NCBI GenBank assembly: GCA_009746045.1
Contig: RPFO01000213.1
Coordinates: forward strand, 13,540,221-13,604,220
Direction: 5' to 3'
From: Mesostigma viride
Lineage: Eukaryota > Streptophyta > Mesostigmatophyceae > Mesostigmatales > Mesostigmataceae
Length of the DNA stretch: 64,000 bases
Shown: piece by piece, positions 10,266 through 22,402 of the stretch
Numbering within the stretch: the stretch's first letter is position 1
How the letters are laid out: every line of letters begins with the position of its first letter
The notes under the pieces: generated by a model
The model's input: only the letters and a program-made list of their open reading frames with translations
Told to the model about the DNA's origin: nothing
Databases searched by the model: none
Made by a program: the position numbers and the translations under genes

Positions 10266-10807
10266 TTTTCGAAAAATGTGGGTAGAAAAAGAGAGTGTGA
10301 AAATGGGTTTGTTTTGCTCGTCGTTTAACGCGTGTGTTTTTACCGGAGTTTTTTAATGCAAGTTATGGGAAACACAGAGCTGGAAATGCTCAGGCAGTGC
10401 CAAATGGCGTGTGTGTGAACGACGAGACACCTTGGCATTAGGATAGAATGGCACATATACCGCTGGTCAGCCGTCACTTGCGGCTGACCAGACTTTGCGT
10501 AAGCTAGTTAAGCCTAACTTACTGATCCTGTACGGACTGGCTTATCAGTTACAACCTGATCTAGTCAGTCCTAACATGACAACTACAGTCCCGGTACTGA
10601 GGTACCGGCTCATCACATACTGAGTCTAGCCACGTGTCCATGCCACGACTGCTCTAGTCCAGCACCGTCCCAGTACCCAATTGGGCGCCGGCGGTGCTGG
10701 CACGTGTCCACTTAGGCTACAGGCGGGAGACTTAGACTAACTCTGGCGGCGCAGCCAGTGAGAGGAACGTTGATAATAAAGGGTAAACCTATTTTCTAAT
10801 GAACCAA
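10266..10807 (+). promoter_or_regulatory. probable 5' LTR/leader part of old element E
   Basis: There is no coding sequence. It contains two ACGTGTCCA motifs (about 10633 and 10700) and a GATAATAAAGGG stretch at its end. With copy A and one ACCAA duplication removed, this sequence runs straight into 23355, about 70 bp before the gag-like start of element E. I therefore infer it is E's LTR/leader. The left boundary of such an LTR was not found. Confidence 0.35.
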
Positions 10808-11379
10808 TGTTACGTCGCGTAACAATTCGTTGTAGTTACGGACGTAAATTAGGTCCCTTGCCTCGGTTGTCCCTAGGTTTACGTGTAGCTCCTACTGGGA
10901 CACTATTGTCCTCGTAACAGTACTGTGGTACATTGGGTGCCTTTGGGCGCCGCGCCGCGTACTTTATTAGTGGTCCTTATCCTTTGGTAGAATGTAGTGG
11001 ACCGGCGTGCATCTGTGCACCTGCCTGTGTTTCTGTGTTTCTGAAGGCGAGGGCCAGGTCGGCCCGAGCCTGTTGGACCGTTGGTGACCATTTATGCACG
11101 TTCCACTCCTTGTGTGGTCACTCGGCGTGTGTTAAATGAATTAACACATATTAGCTTGGGTCATGGCAGTGTAGTTGTGTTTCCTTCCTCTATTCCTGGA
11201 GTAAACGGGTTGGTGTAAATGGCTTATGGCGTATTACAGTAATACTTACGTTAATGCACTGAGATCTGGATCGTCTCGTTCGTCTTTCGCTAGGGGTTTA
11301 ACTAGAGGCGGCCTTACTAGTTTAGGTAGCATTAGGCCAGGTAGAGGTAGAGGTGGCGGTAGAAGTTTGAGACGTAACA
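10808..11379 (+). repeat. 5' LTR of copy A
   Basis: It begins TGTTACGTCGCGTAACA, itself a near-perfect palindrome, and ends GACGTAACA. It is repeated at 22778-23349. Confidence 0.95.
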
Positions 11380-11525
11380 ATGGACTCGGAGGAATTTTAG
11401 GTAGAGAGCGAGACGACGATCCCCTGCAACATACGTCATTGAATCAACCCTTCCGCGTCCGGGAAAATGAAGACGACACCTACTTGACAGGTAATGGGCG
11501 GGTCGCCTGCAAGCTGGGGGGGTAG
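11226..11525 (+). CDS. LTR-spanning Arg/Gly-rich leader ORF, copy A
   Basis: This 99-codon frame starts in the 3' third of the 5' LTR (MAYYSNTYVNALRSG) and passes through the LTR end and primer-binding site into the leader, ending GRVACKLGG. It has an RG-rich patch ([12 protein letters not shown]) typical of nucleic-acid-binding tails. The same frame, with the same stop, is kept in copies B and C despite many substitutions. Because the LTR part is in both LTRs, the 3' LTR encodes its first 51 codons alone. I know of no family. A chance frame is possible. Confidence 0.45.
   Translation: MAYYSNTYVNALRSGSSRSSFARGLTRGGLTSLGSIRPGRGRGGGRSLRRNNGLGGILGRERDDDPLQHTSLNQPFRVRENEDDTYLTGNGRVACKLGG
11381..11392 (+). 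other. primer-binding site of copy A
   Basis: TGGACTCGGAGG lies one base after the 5' LTR and starts with the TGG expected opposite a tRNA CCA end. It is conserved in B and C. I did not identify the tRNA. Confidence 0.6.
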
Positions 11526-11893
11526 TGCTGCCCGATTCGGGACACGCCCTGCCTACAAGATAGACCTGCTCGAAGCGGAAAATCCTTTTATAGATAGCTC
11601 CTTTCCCTCGTTTTGTTTTCCTGAGAAATGTTGCTTACTGTCGAAGATAGGTGATGGTTTCGGTTCGGCGTTAGGAAGACGATTAGCGTCTTGGTAGGTT
11701 CCACCTTTTCCTTCGTGCTGCTGTTCATTAGACGGCCGCACCCGCAGAAATTCACTGGGTCGCTGACTTTAGGACTACGAGCGCTGGACCATTGCCGCCC
11801 TCGTCATTTCGGTGATCCAGATAACCCACCTAAGTCGACTCCTACCCCTTCCACTCCTATCGTGACTACTCAAGACCAACAAGGTGCGTTACC

Positions 11894-12373
11894 ATGAGCC
11901 AGCGGCGATCTTTTACTGCTCCTTCCCATTCTTCTAGCGATAATAGTCTAGCTAAATATTACGTAGTGATTACGCCTCAATGGTCCTCCATTTTCCTTTC
12001 TTGGTCCGACGCTAGGAAGATAGTCCAGAACCGTGTATACAACGTAATTAGGTATAAGAAATTTATGACCTTCGAAGAAGCTCAGCAGTTCCTTATAGAC
12101 CATAGCCAATCAGATTTAGGCCTGCACGTACGCCCTATTCCTCATGGTCGTCCTCCCGTAGAAGCTTTAGTCTTTGCTACTCCTCCTTCTTCTCCCCTTA
12201 AACGGGCTGCATCTTCATCTACCTCATATCTACTCCTCTCACCTTGGAGTTTGGCTCCCTATCCATTACTGTTGTTAAAAAGGATTGATTTTAATTGTGT
12301 CCTTGCTTCAGACATTCAAGGTTTTTCCTTTTTCCTTTGTTGCTTTCAGTTAGATTCCTATTCCTTTACTTAA
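11894..12373 (+). CDS. RNase H1 N-terminal/viroplasmin-like ORF, copy A (frameshifted tail)
   Basis: The start MSQRRSFTAP matches the intact versions in B and C. Residues about 21-70 carry the hybrid-binding-domain pattern: YYVV, then IFLSW, then YKKF and EEAQQFL, as in the RNase H1 N-terminus. After about residue 112 copy A has a small indel relative to C, so the last residues differ and the frame runs on to 12373; the homologous stop would be near 12288. It lies between the leader and gag, ahead of gag by 92 bp. Confidence 0.7.
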   Translation: MSQRRSFTAPSHSSSDNSLAKYYVVITPQWSSIFLSWSDARKIVQNRVYNVIRYKKFMTFEEAQQFLIDHSQSDLGLHVRPIPHGRPPVEALVFATPPSSPLKRAASSSTSYLLLSPWSLAPYPLLLLKRIDFNCVLASDIQGFSFFLCCFQLDSYSFT

Positions 12374-12380
12374 CTCAAAG

Positions 12381-12433
12381 ATGGATCCAGTGGGTGGAGA
12401 TATGTCGCCTATACCTACCAATACTACTACTAC

Positions 12434-12478
<45 letters not shown>

Positions 12479-14127
12479 TAACAACACTCGTGGTAACCGA
12501 CGGGACTCCTTGGAAACGGTGCACCATCTCACTCCTCCAGGTAATCTGCGTACCTCACCTCCTTCTCCTGTTACTGGTGGTCGCCGTCGTCCCTCAATTA
12601 CCCCACCTACCTTTGAACAACGTGTCAGATTTAGTGATGAACCCTCTTTTGCTGTGAACCAGGCCCCTGCCCCTCCTGCATCCTTGGCTCAACCCTCCAG
12701 CAGGTCCTCACTAATTAACTAACAATGCTTCTAGGCCTCCTTCCCACCCTGTGCCTTCCATGCCTGCTTTTAACACGGGTCGTACCTCTGCCCCTGTCGG
12801 CCCTTCTGGGCGCCCTAGTGCAGTTCCCTTTTACCCACCTGCTTCCTGGTCCTACCCTGATACGGCCTATGAGGCTGCCCAGGTCCCTACCCGTGTGGCT
12901 GATTTAGAAGTTAATAGTGATTTCAGCACCATGCATCTAGATGACAGAAATTATGATCATTTTGCCTACTCCTCTCTTCGTGAGCAATATACTGTTCCCT
13001 TCTCCTATGGGCACCAGCCTGAAACGGTGGCCCCTTCTAGACCCCTACCCAAAACCTTTCCCCTTCCTTCTTTCTATCCCGCTTATGTAGCAGTGGAAGA
13101 TAGTGGCCCTATGGGAAAAACTGACTCTTCTACTCCCCCTAAGCCCCCTGCTCTTCCCCTCTTTGCTAACCTTCCCAAGCTGGATGTCAAGTCTACCCCT
13201 CAACAGTTTTTCACTTTTATTATGTTGCTTACCCAGAACACAGAGTCGTGGCAGAATCATAATAGATGGCGTCTCTCTGATGCTGTACTAGTCCCTCACT
13301 ATCTTACTACCTGCATTACTCCTGAGCTTGCTAACCTCATCCAGTGTGAGTCTTTGGCCTCTCATGCCTACCCTAACTCAGTAGCAGAATTGTTTAAGCG
13401 TTTAGAGAACCATTTAGTCCCTCCTGATGCAGATTGGCAGGATAGATTAGCCTTTGGTACCTTGCAGCAGGGTACTAAATCATTTAAGGAGTATATGAAA
13501 GAGTTTGATGCCCAGATGGTACGAATTAGGGATTTGTCGGGCGCAGAAGTACGCGCTCGCTTCCTCCATGGCCTCAGTAGACCCTTATTACGTGAAGTAA
13601 AGCGCCAGTTCTCTGCCTACCGTTTTACTGACCTGCCCCTCAAGCATGTGCGCCAGCATCTCTTACGAGTAGCAGATTTCTTCACCACTCCTTCTCTTCC
13701 TACCCGTTCCCGTATTAATAATATTATCCTTACCCCTGAGGAGGAGAACTCCTATGTAGAAGAATTAGATATTTGCGTTACTGACCTTTCAGCTCTTGAC
13801 GTCTCTCATATTACATGCTATCATTGTAAGGAAGTAGGTCATCTTAAACGTGAGTGCCCCAAGTTCCTTTCGGGTGCTCCCCCTCATCCCGACGCTCGCC
13901 CTCCTCGTACCCCTCAGCGTGCTCCTATTCGTCCCACTTCAGGACGCATTCCCTCAGCTACCCCTAGTAGGCTGAATGCTGTGCAGACAGGACCCCCAGG
14001 GTTCCCCTATGATAATCAGGCTCCCGCACCCTCTTCGATCCCTCGTGACCCTCCAGCAGTGGCTTTTTCGCCAGGGTCTTCTTCGGGGTTAGTTCCTATG
14101 GATTTGGGGGGGGAGGGGGAACAGTAG
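12381..14127 (+). pseudogene. gag: gag of copy A, one frameshift
   Basis: It starts MDPVGGDMSPIPTN, followed by an AAT-repeat-encoded Asn run (12436-12485) that is much longer than in B and C. The frame breaks near 12720, where a short TAATTAAC sequence replaces three bases of the other copies, and resumes to 14127. The capsid-like region (FFTFIMLLTQN..., FGTLQQGTKSFKEYM) matches the Retrotrans_gag pattern. A CCHC zinc knuckle, CYHCKEVGHLKREC, follows near the C-terminus. The G-run near the end is 8 long (7 in B and C), which changes the last residues. Confidence 0.9.
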
Positions 14128-14128
14128 G

Positions 14129-17100
14129 CCTGTCAGCCGGGGGTAACCTGGACAGGTCCTTAGATAGTACCCCAGATAATAATTTTTGCTTGCCTGTTTT
14201 TATAACCTAGAGCTGTAGGAGCTGAATCATCCCTAGGTACCACTACGTGTGCGTCCTCTTATGTTCTTGAATGGTGGCTTAACCGTTCCTCATACTGTTG
14301 TAGACCCCTTCTTGCATGCTGATGAACTTTTGAATGTCTCTGTGTTGGTAGATAGCGGTGCGGCTAGCTCCTTTGTGAGCGAGGCCCTAGTTAGGCGTTT
14401 AGGACTAGTCCCTATCCCTCACACCAAACCTGTCACTGTTCATTATGCTGGCGGTCGCACCAGTCATTCCCCGGGTACGGTGTCCCTTCCCCTGGTCATA
14501 CAAGGACGTACTATCAACCTGACGGCCACTATAGGCCCTATCACTACCGCTGATGTATTACTAGGATTAGATTGGCACCAGGATAATAAGATTACTATTA
14601 ATTATGATACCATGGTCATTTGGTTTCCAGATAGCTCTTACTGGGTACCGGAACGTCATTATAGATTAGAAAATTTATCCTTGGTAGATATTACTCCTCC
14701 TACACCTGTTGATCCTCCTGTAAGACCTATACCTGAAGTATTAATGTCCAATGAAGAATTGCGATCTGAACTAAAGGAATATGGATACCTATTATGTATG
14801 TTCCTTCAGTTAGAAGTACAGGAGATACCTATCACTAATAATAGTGTGGACATAGATATAAACACAGTGGATACAATAGGAGTGGAATTTACTGAAAATG
14901 AAATAGTCAGATACATGGCTGTGATAGATGCCTCAAAAGTTTTTGAAGAAAAGACTCCTTCCTATCCTCCTCCTCGTTCTGTTTTACACTGTGTAGTCAT
15001 CAAGGACGGTGCAGTTCCTACGCACTCTCCGATGTATAGAATGGGCCCTACCGAATTAAAGGAACTAAAACAGATTTTAGTGTCGCTATTAGAAGCAGGA
15101 TTGATAGAGGTCCTAGTAACTCCCCCTACTCAGCTGGTGTCCTGTTAGTTCCTAAGCCAAATGGCAAGTTTCGCCTAGTTACTGATTATAGGAAGTTGAA
15201 TGATATTACTGTGAAGTCTAAATACCCTCTACCTCGTATTGATGATCTATTTAATAAGGTTAAAGGTTCTACGTGTTTCACAGTACTGGATTTTGCGTCC
15301 GCCATCTGGTTTTTGGCAATTGCGGATAGCTCCTGAGGATTGCCATAAAACCGCCTTTGCTACCCCTTTTGGTCATTACCAGTTTAGAGTAGCGGCTATG
15401 GGACTCTGTAACTCTCCTGCCTCTTTTCAAATGTTAACACGTCGTCTGTAGCCACACCTATTTTTAGGACTGAGTTCAACTCAGTCCTAAATTTAGGACT
15501 GAGATTTGGGGCTTCGTAGAAAATTCGCCCAAGTCGGAATGTTTGTAAAAAAAATTCCCTCAAAATTTATTCAAATACTACGTGAAAAGATCTTTCTTGG
15601 ACATATTTTTGCGATTTTTTTGGATTTGGTATGAGCGGCTAAATGTACGGTCAAAGAACAGGTGGTAAGGGTACTTTTCCACGTGAAACGTGAGTTCCGG
15701 AAATGCACGACCTAGCCATGGCGGCTCGCGCCCATGCATGCAGTTTACGTTTTCCGACGATATAGCTGGCCAAACTCAGGAAATAGATTTTACATATCCT
15801 AGAGATGATACAAGTGAACTTTCAGCTCGCGGGGATGCGATTTACTAGGTGTCGGCACCGTTCTTGCTGGAAAAAGCTGCGATCAGGCAGGCCGACGGAA
15901 TTGATTACTACAACTGCTTTCCGGCGAAATTCGAAGGATTTATAGGTATCTTTCTACCTTTTATCATGCATTGTCATAGAATTGACTTAGTGGCAGTATA
16001 GATTTGATGATTTCGACCACTCTGTCACGTCATGGTGTGTGTGCCTCAAAGTGCCACTTTTGCGGGCACCGCCTGGGCCAAGGTAACGCCAGCCATGCAA
16101 GGTAAAGCCGGAATATCGTTGTCTCATCGTTTCTTGATGTTCTTACATGAGTTTAAGCTTGCGAGGTGTTGCCATTTTCGAGTCTTGATGCTCTTTCTTG
16201 ACCGTTGCCTGCCCCTCTCCAAAACCCCCTTTTGAGATGATGTTGCCAGGCATTTGCCTTGCCCTGGTGTAGTTGTGCAGGTTTTTAGGCGCTGTATGGG
16301 TTTAAACACCTTCATAGATGTTAGTTGTTCTTTTGCTACGTTCATACTGCATAATTGTGTGGCCGTGGGCCTCGTCAAGGGTGCTTTCAAGCTTATATGG
16401 GTGAGTGAAAGATCTTGGTGGTAAACCACTGTCATCATGTGCCAGCAAGTATGTTGGCCATGCCATGGCAAGGCAAAACAGTTTTATCCATGTCCATTCT
16501 TGTTAGAGACACTTGAAATATGCTTAACCTGCCCAATACATTGGTGGTTAACACACACAAAAAAAACTTTTGTGGGTAGGTATCCAAACCCATTCCCTAC
16601 GTGCTTGCATAGGCTCTAACACATTATAAGGTATAATATAACTGCAATATGATGATGCAAGCATGTTGTCCTATTATGCTGGAAGGGAAATGAGTTGATT
16701 GGCATGGTTGGTGGCCACGGTGGTGTGTAGTACGACCGCACTCCCATGCTAGCATTTTGTTACCAAGGCCCAGTCCTATTTATAGGACTGGCAGTGTTTT
16801 GCATGTTTCAGGCAGTGCCAGTGGCCGAATCGAGTCCAGTTTTTTGCCACAGTTCAAGAACTCTAATATCTACATGCCTATGATTTTTAATAGTGAATAT
16901 GGATTTTATTGGATTTTACACACTCGTGCTTCCACAGAAAATTCCAAAATCGCGAGTAAGGGTTGAGAGTCATGTATAATTTTACATGATTTGGTCAACA
17001 TATGATTTTTTAAGCACATGCCCAAGCATTAGCATGATATTGAGTGCTATGATGCATATCAAACATATGGGGTACCCCCCTACCCTTACCGCCACATGAT

Positions 17101-20005
17101 CTCAAAGATGGTATACTCAGTCCTATTTTTAGGACTGAGTTTCTACAGGGGACGTGTGAATGAAGTGCTTAGACCTGTTATGGGGAATTCTCACCTTCCT
17201 CAAGTGTCCTCTGATTTAAAGGATCCTTCCTTCTCCTCTGTTTCCTTATCTGAGCATGACCGTTCTTGTGCTCAAGCTTACTTAGATGATATCCTCATTT
17301 ACTCTCCTGATTTTGAAACGCACCTACGTGATTTAAAGAAAGTATTAGAGATAATGGCTGAAAATTCCTTGTGGGCTCGCCGTGCTAAAGTTCGTTCTGG
17401 TAGGAGACTGTGTACCATTTTTAGGACACGTCTTGTCAGATGCCGGGGTCGCTACCGACCCGGATAAAACTAAGTCAATTCAGGAATGGCCTACCCCTAC
17501 CGACGTTAAAGGTGTACGTAGTTTTCTAGGGATTGCCTCTTACTATAGGCGTTTCATCCCGCGTTTTGCAACTATAGCAGCCCCTATTAATCATTTATTA
17601 AAGAAGGATATCCCCTTTGTCTGGAGTAGTGAATGTCAGTCGGCCTTTCAGTGTTTAAAATCCCTACTCCTCTCTCCTCCCGTACTCATCCTACCGGATA
17701 CTACCAAACCCTTTGTGGTAGCTACAGACGCTAGTAAGGTAGCTATAGGGGGCGTCCTTCTCCAGGATCAGGGTCAGGGCTTACAGCCAATTGAGTACAT
17801 CTCTAGGACAATGCTCCCTGCGGAGCGTAACTATCCCGTACACCAGCAGGAACTCTTAGCAGTGGTGTATTGCTGCCACGCGTGGCAGCACTTTCTTAAT
17901 TAAAGGTGCTCAATTTGATGTCTGCCTGAATGAACCCTGTGAAATAGATCCTTATAGATTAGTTATCCAAACAGATCACCGTCCCCTTACTCATCTTCTC
18001 TCCCAACCCAACCTTACCCCTCGTCAAGCGCGCTGGATGGAGTTTTTAGCACAGTTTTTCCCTTTTAAACTTCAGTATGTTAAGGGTGTAGATAATATAG
18101 TACCAGATGCACTCTCCCGTCGCGCAGATTTTACTCCTTTTTCGAGGACCTGGATGTTCTCAATACTACTCTAGTTCCTACTACTATGGGTGTAACCCCT
18201 TATGGCGAACTACCTGATGATGAATCCTATGCCTATCTCTTTCATACTGCTGTTCGCATGCCCGATCTCCTTTCTCACGTAGGACTCTCTCTCCCGTGTG
18301 AGGCCCTTCCTGTGGTCTCGGTGGGGGGGAGGGGAAAAATAAAATTTCTATACCGCTTAGCCATATAGCGACTAGGTCAGGAAAGTCTTATGATAACATA
18401 GTTCCTCTAGGACCTCCCCTTCTCTTTGGCAAGGCGGTAGGAGACCTCTTTAAACCTGTTCTGGATACCTCTGTAGCGATGCCTACCTCTGATCTTGAAC
18501 GCCTTATTAGTAGATTTACGGCCACTGAGCCGGAAGCTTTAGCTGCCATTGCAGCCCATCCCCAACAATTAGGCAAGCACCCTTGTAAATTTGTAGGTGG
18601 GTTTTTATATGTGCAAATAGCAGATTCTCCCCCTCAATGGCGCCTGTATGTCCCTCCTATCTGTCGCTCCTCCTTGCTCTTTGAGTTGCATGACTTAGCT
18701 GCTCATCAGGGTGGTAAACGGGTACGGGACCTAGTAGCCCGCTCTTATTACTGGCCTTCCCTTTTCAAGGATGTAGATGAGTATGTTAGAACCTGTCAAT
18801 CTTGCCAGGAGATGAAACCCAATAATGTAGGACAGATAGCAGAACCTAGGACCCTGCCTGATCCCATCATGCCGTGGGACTCTATCATGATGGATTTTGT
18901 AGGACCTTTTAGGAAGAATGATAGAGGTAATGCCCAGATCCTTGTTTTCGTAGATCGTTTTACTCGTATGTGTCATCTCGTGCCGTGTCCTTTAGAACTC
19001 ACCGCACGTGATTGCGCACGCCTATACCTTAATAACGTTTACAGATATCATGGTTTGAGTAGGCAGTTTATTAGTGATAAAGATAAGTTATTTACCTCAG
19101 ACTTTTGGCAGCAGTTTTTCGCTGCTATCGGTACCAAGGTTACATTCGGTACTGCCTACCACTCCTCCTCCTCTCATTTAGTAGAGCGTCTTAATAGGGT
19201 AGTGGAAGAAGCGCTTAGGCACTATGTTAATGGCTCGGGAAGTGATTGGGAGGATTATTTATGCTTGGTAGAGTTCTCCCTTAACAATTGCCCCCAGGCT
19301 GCGCATGGATATACGCCCTTCTTCCTAGATACTGGTAGACAGCCTCTTACCCCTACCTCTCTCTTAGCTAGTCCTCTACGGGACAGGGACGATGTGTCCC
19401 GGGATACTGTAGAAGGTGTACAGGCCTTGCTAGATAAAATGAAAACTGCACATGATCACGCGATTTCAGGGTACCAAAAGGCTCAGTCTAAGTACCTTGC
19501 TAGGTTGCGTGCCTCCTTAGATAGAAGAGCGCCTGAGATAGATATAGGAGATCTAGTATTAGTAGAAGGCCCCCGTGTTGGCCGTTTTGCTCACAAGTTC
19601 GAAGCAGAACTTAAGGTCAAACTTAGGCCCGCCTTCTTAGGACCCTTCCGTGTGTTGTCTAGAGTAGGAAATTTCTTATATAAAATCGATATCCCTACCT
19701 CTTGGCAGACACATTCTAACACCTTCCATAGAAGCCAGCTGAAGCTTTATCACCCTAGCACGTTCGCTGGTAGAGAACTAGCTCCTGCCCCTTTAGAGCA
19801 TAACCCTGACACTGGGGAGGTAGAAGACGAAGTAGAGAGCATCGTGGCCCATAGAGATATCAAAAAGGGCCGCGGTACCCAGCGCCAGTATAAAGTGAAA
19901 TGGATGTATGCTCGTAGTGAGGTAGATAAAGTATGGTACACGGAGAGTGAGTTAGATGGTTGTAGTCGTTTGTTGCAGGACTACAAAACCCTACACCAGC
20001 TCTAG
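14129..20005 (+). pseudogene. pol: pol of copy A: PR-RT-RNaseH-IN-chromodomain, interrupted
   Basis: The segments are protease with DSGAASSFV (about 14350), RT start, then the 1.7-kb insertion 15438-17156, RT with AYLDDILIYSP (about 17275), RNase H (VVATDASK, HQQELLAVV), integrase HHCC zinc region, DDE core and a C-terminal chromodomain (YKVKWMYARSEVDKVWYTE). The integrase frame 18479-20005 is open. Several small insertions relative to B and C break the rest: near 14208, 15108, 15296, 17404, and a TTAA duplication near 17897. It cannot be expressed as one product. Confidence 0.9.
15438..17156 (+). mobile_element. 1.7-kb inverted-repeat element nested in RT of copy A
   Basis: Comparison with uninterrupted RT in B and C fixes the borders exactly. 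The ends are CACGTCGTCTGTAG and CTACAGGGGACGTG, an imperfect 14-bp inverted repeat, inserted between TTAA and TGAATG with no target duplication. Inside are repeated palindromic words of TTAGGACTGAG/CTCAGTCCTA at both ends (15469-15505, 17114-17139) and a variant in the middle (16770-16793). There is no coding capacity. The core (about 15640-16780) is homologous to that of the TTAA element at 7367-9065. Its superfamily is unknown. Confidence 0.8.
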
Positions 20006-20081
20006 TTGGCAACCTGCCCCTCCCTTATCGTATTTCTGCTGTTGGTGGTTGGTTGGTTGTCCCCTCCCCTCCGCAGCCATC

Positions 20082-22402
20082 ATGGCTGATCCTACCCCTC
20101 CGTCGGAGAGCCGGCCACCTTCCCCTCCGCCACCGGATCCAGAGCTCTACTTCGAGGCCCTTCCGGGCCGCTGGGTGTCACGTTCCAGTTATCCGGGTGG
20201 CATCATTCAGTCTGCCCTCCAGGCCAGCATGCGACTTTAGTCAGGGCTGCCCTCTTTGGGTCGCGTGGTTCGGCCCGGCCCCTGATGATCCGCAACAGCT
20301 AGTTGTGCATGGATTCGACGATGCCGGGCATTGCCTTTTAGGATGTGGCTCCCGCTGCCCAGCCTTAGGGCAGATAGCCGCGGTCCTTCAGTGCCCCCGG
20401 GTGTTTTCCTACCTGTCTACCCCTGTGGGTCGCGCTTGCCTACGGGAGGTGTTCCCCTGGCTTCCGGGCGAGGGCGAGGCAGATGTAGATGACAACCCCT
20501 GTGACCTCCTACGGGCGGTTGAGTTCATGGAGATCGCGGACCAGACAGCGGGCGTAGCATTTGGCGACCCTACTCCTACGGACGCACCAGTCGAGGCACA
20601 GTACACTCCTGAGTATTCGGCCTCCCCTGCGGCGTCCTCCTCTTCAGTGTCGGCTCCTTCCCCTGTCCCGTCTTCACCACGGTCGGTCCGGCGCGCATCG
20701 GTGGAGCCTACCCCTTTGGGCTCTGATCGTGAGCCTGATCCTCTTTCGGCGACAGTTTCTGCGATGCAGGCGCAGATCCAGTCCCTGACGCGGCCTTCGG
20801 GGCCTTCATGGCGGCCCAGGCGCACGCTCCAGCCACGCCAGGTGGGGTGTCTGCTGTATCTGTGCCCCCTTCCCCTTCGGTCGCCTCGACGTCTACGGGT
20901 CCGCCTGCGCCGTGCGAGCCCTCGGTGGCTGCGGTTTCCTCTGTTGCTGCGGCTCCTACGCCTTCGGCTGCCCCTGCGCCTGCTACTGACTTACCTGCGC
21001 CTCGGCGCGAGTCCTCCGCCCCAGCGGCCGCGCCCGCCGCCGTCGCTTCCGGGCCGCCCACCGCGTCAGCGCCGCCCTCGCGGGGTTTCTTCAGCGACCC
21101 GGGCGGTCTTCCCAGGCTTTGGGAGGGCGGTCCTCCGCAGAGGATTCCGGTGCCCGACTGGAGCTTAGATGGTAACCAGTCGTATGCCGGATTGCCTGTC
21201 CCCACGGGCCCTGTTTTCAACATGTGGCCTGGGGTGCTCCGCCACCGGAGACCGGAGCGCCAGCTGCGGAGGCGGGTCCGTCGCGACCCCCTCCGGCAGC
21301 GGGTCCGACGCGACCCCCTGTTGTACCGGCGCCGTCTGCGTCTGTGCCGGTTCCTACCCCTTCTTCGGCCCCTGTCCCTTCGGCCCCGCGGTCTTTGGCT
21401 GCGGTTGTTCGGTCCAGTGGCTCTGATCCTCGCGCCACCCGCGCTGCTGATTCCCTTCGGGAGTTGTCAGAGGGCGATCGGGATCGGGCCCCTTCTGTGG
21501 TGCATGCGACTCCGGAGTCGCGCGACACGCCTGTCTTTGGGTACGGTATGTCTGCGCTCGCCTGCCGCCAGTGTGACCTGCCGCGCGCCTCCGCCGAGCT
21601 TGCCATTTCGCCCATGTCCTACGGGTTCTCCCAGGTGTGTCGGGCGCCGCGGGACCGTGGCCTACCCGTTGAGACTGATCGGCCTCCTTTCGATATGGTT
21701 ATTTTAGCTGATCCGGTGTTCCAGGGTGAGATCCTGGTTCGGCGCGTCCTGTATCGCTGGGCTAGGCGTCACAATGACTTGGACACCTACGGCGGGTTCC
21801 AGTGGGCTTACCCTCCGCCTCTGGGCATTATGGCCTCAGATGCCCTTACGGTAGAGTTTCCTGCGGTGCCGGGTGCCACGTACAGCACGGTCCTTCAGCC
21901 CATCCTAGAGTGGGATGCCCGTCGTCCAGCGCCCATCCCGGGCCAGGGTCTGGACTCCCGTGGCCATCCTCCTCCACGGGCTAGCGACTACCTCGAGACG
22001 TTCGGGTCGCGACAGTGTGCCCGTCGGTGGCGCTCCCGTGAGGTTCGGCACATCCGGATGTGGCCGTCTAACGTGGAGCCCCTGGTAGATCTGTTTTTCC
22101 CGACGGGTTTGCGCCCTCGGATCCGGTACCATCGCCTGCTCCTGCGGGCTCTCTGCTTGATCGCGGTAGAGCCTTTCCTACGCCTCTTTGCCTGTGGTTT
22201 CCTGGACTGGGCCCGTGGCCAGGTCGTTCTTACGCAGCATAGGTATTACTGGGCCTTTCTGGGTCTTTTTCCTGATGGCGTGTGGGCCGATGTTTTCCTC
22301 ACTGTAGATAGGCACGACAATGCCGAGGATGTGGCTCACTACCAGGCGTACCTGGATGTCCTGCTGGCCTCCCGTGGCACTTACCAGACGGATGGCAACT
22401 AG
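20082..22402 (+). pseudogene. extra 3' ORF (ORF3) of copy A, frameshifted
   Basis: It begins MADPTPPSESRPPSPPPP, 76 bp after the integrase stop on the same strand, and ends at 22402, TYQTDGN. Against copy C (771 codons) it has an early indel near 20230 and others, so it is spread over several frames (20082-20240, then others to 21224-22402). The C-terminal third (ACRQCDLPRAS... to YQTDGN) is one open frame. The position between IN and 3' LTR is where env-like or accessory ORFs sit in some Gypsy elements. I see no glycoprotein-like features and no known family. Confidence 0.75.

Noticed and set aside
10903-11091. Frame starting MVTNGPTGSGRPGPRLQ, repeated antisense to each LTR
   Set aside because: It recurs only because the LTR recurs; it is antisense to the LTR and has no independent support.
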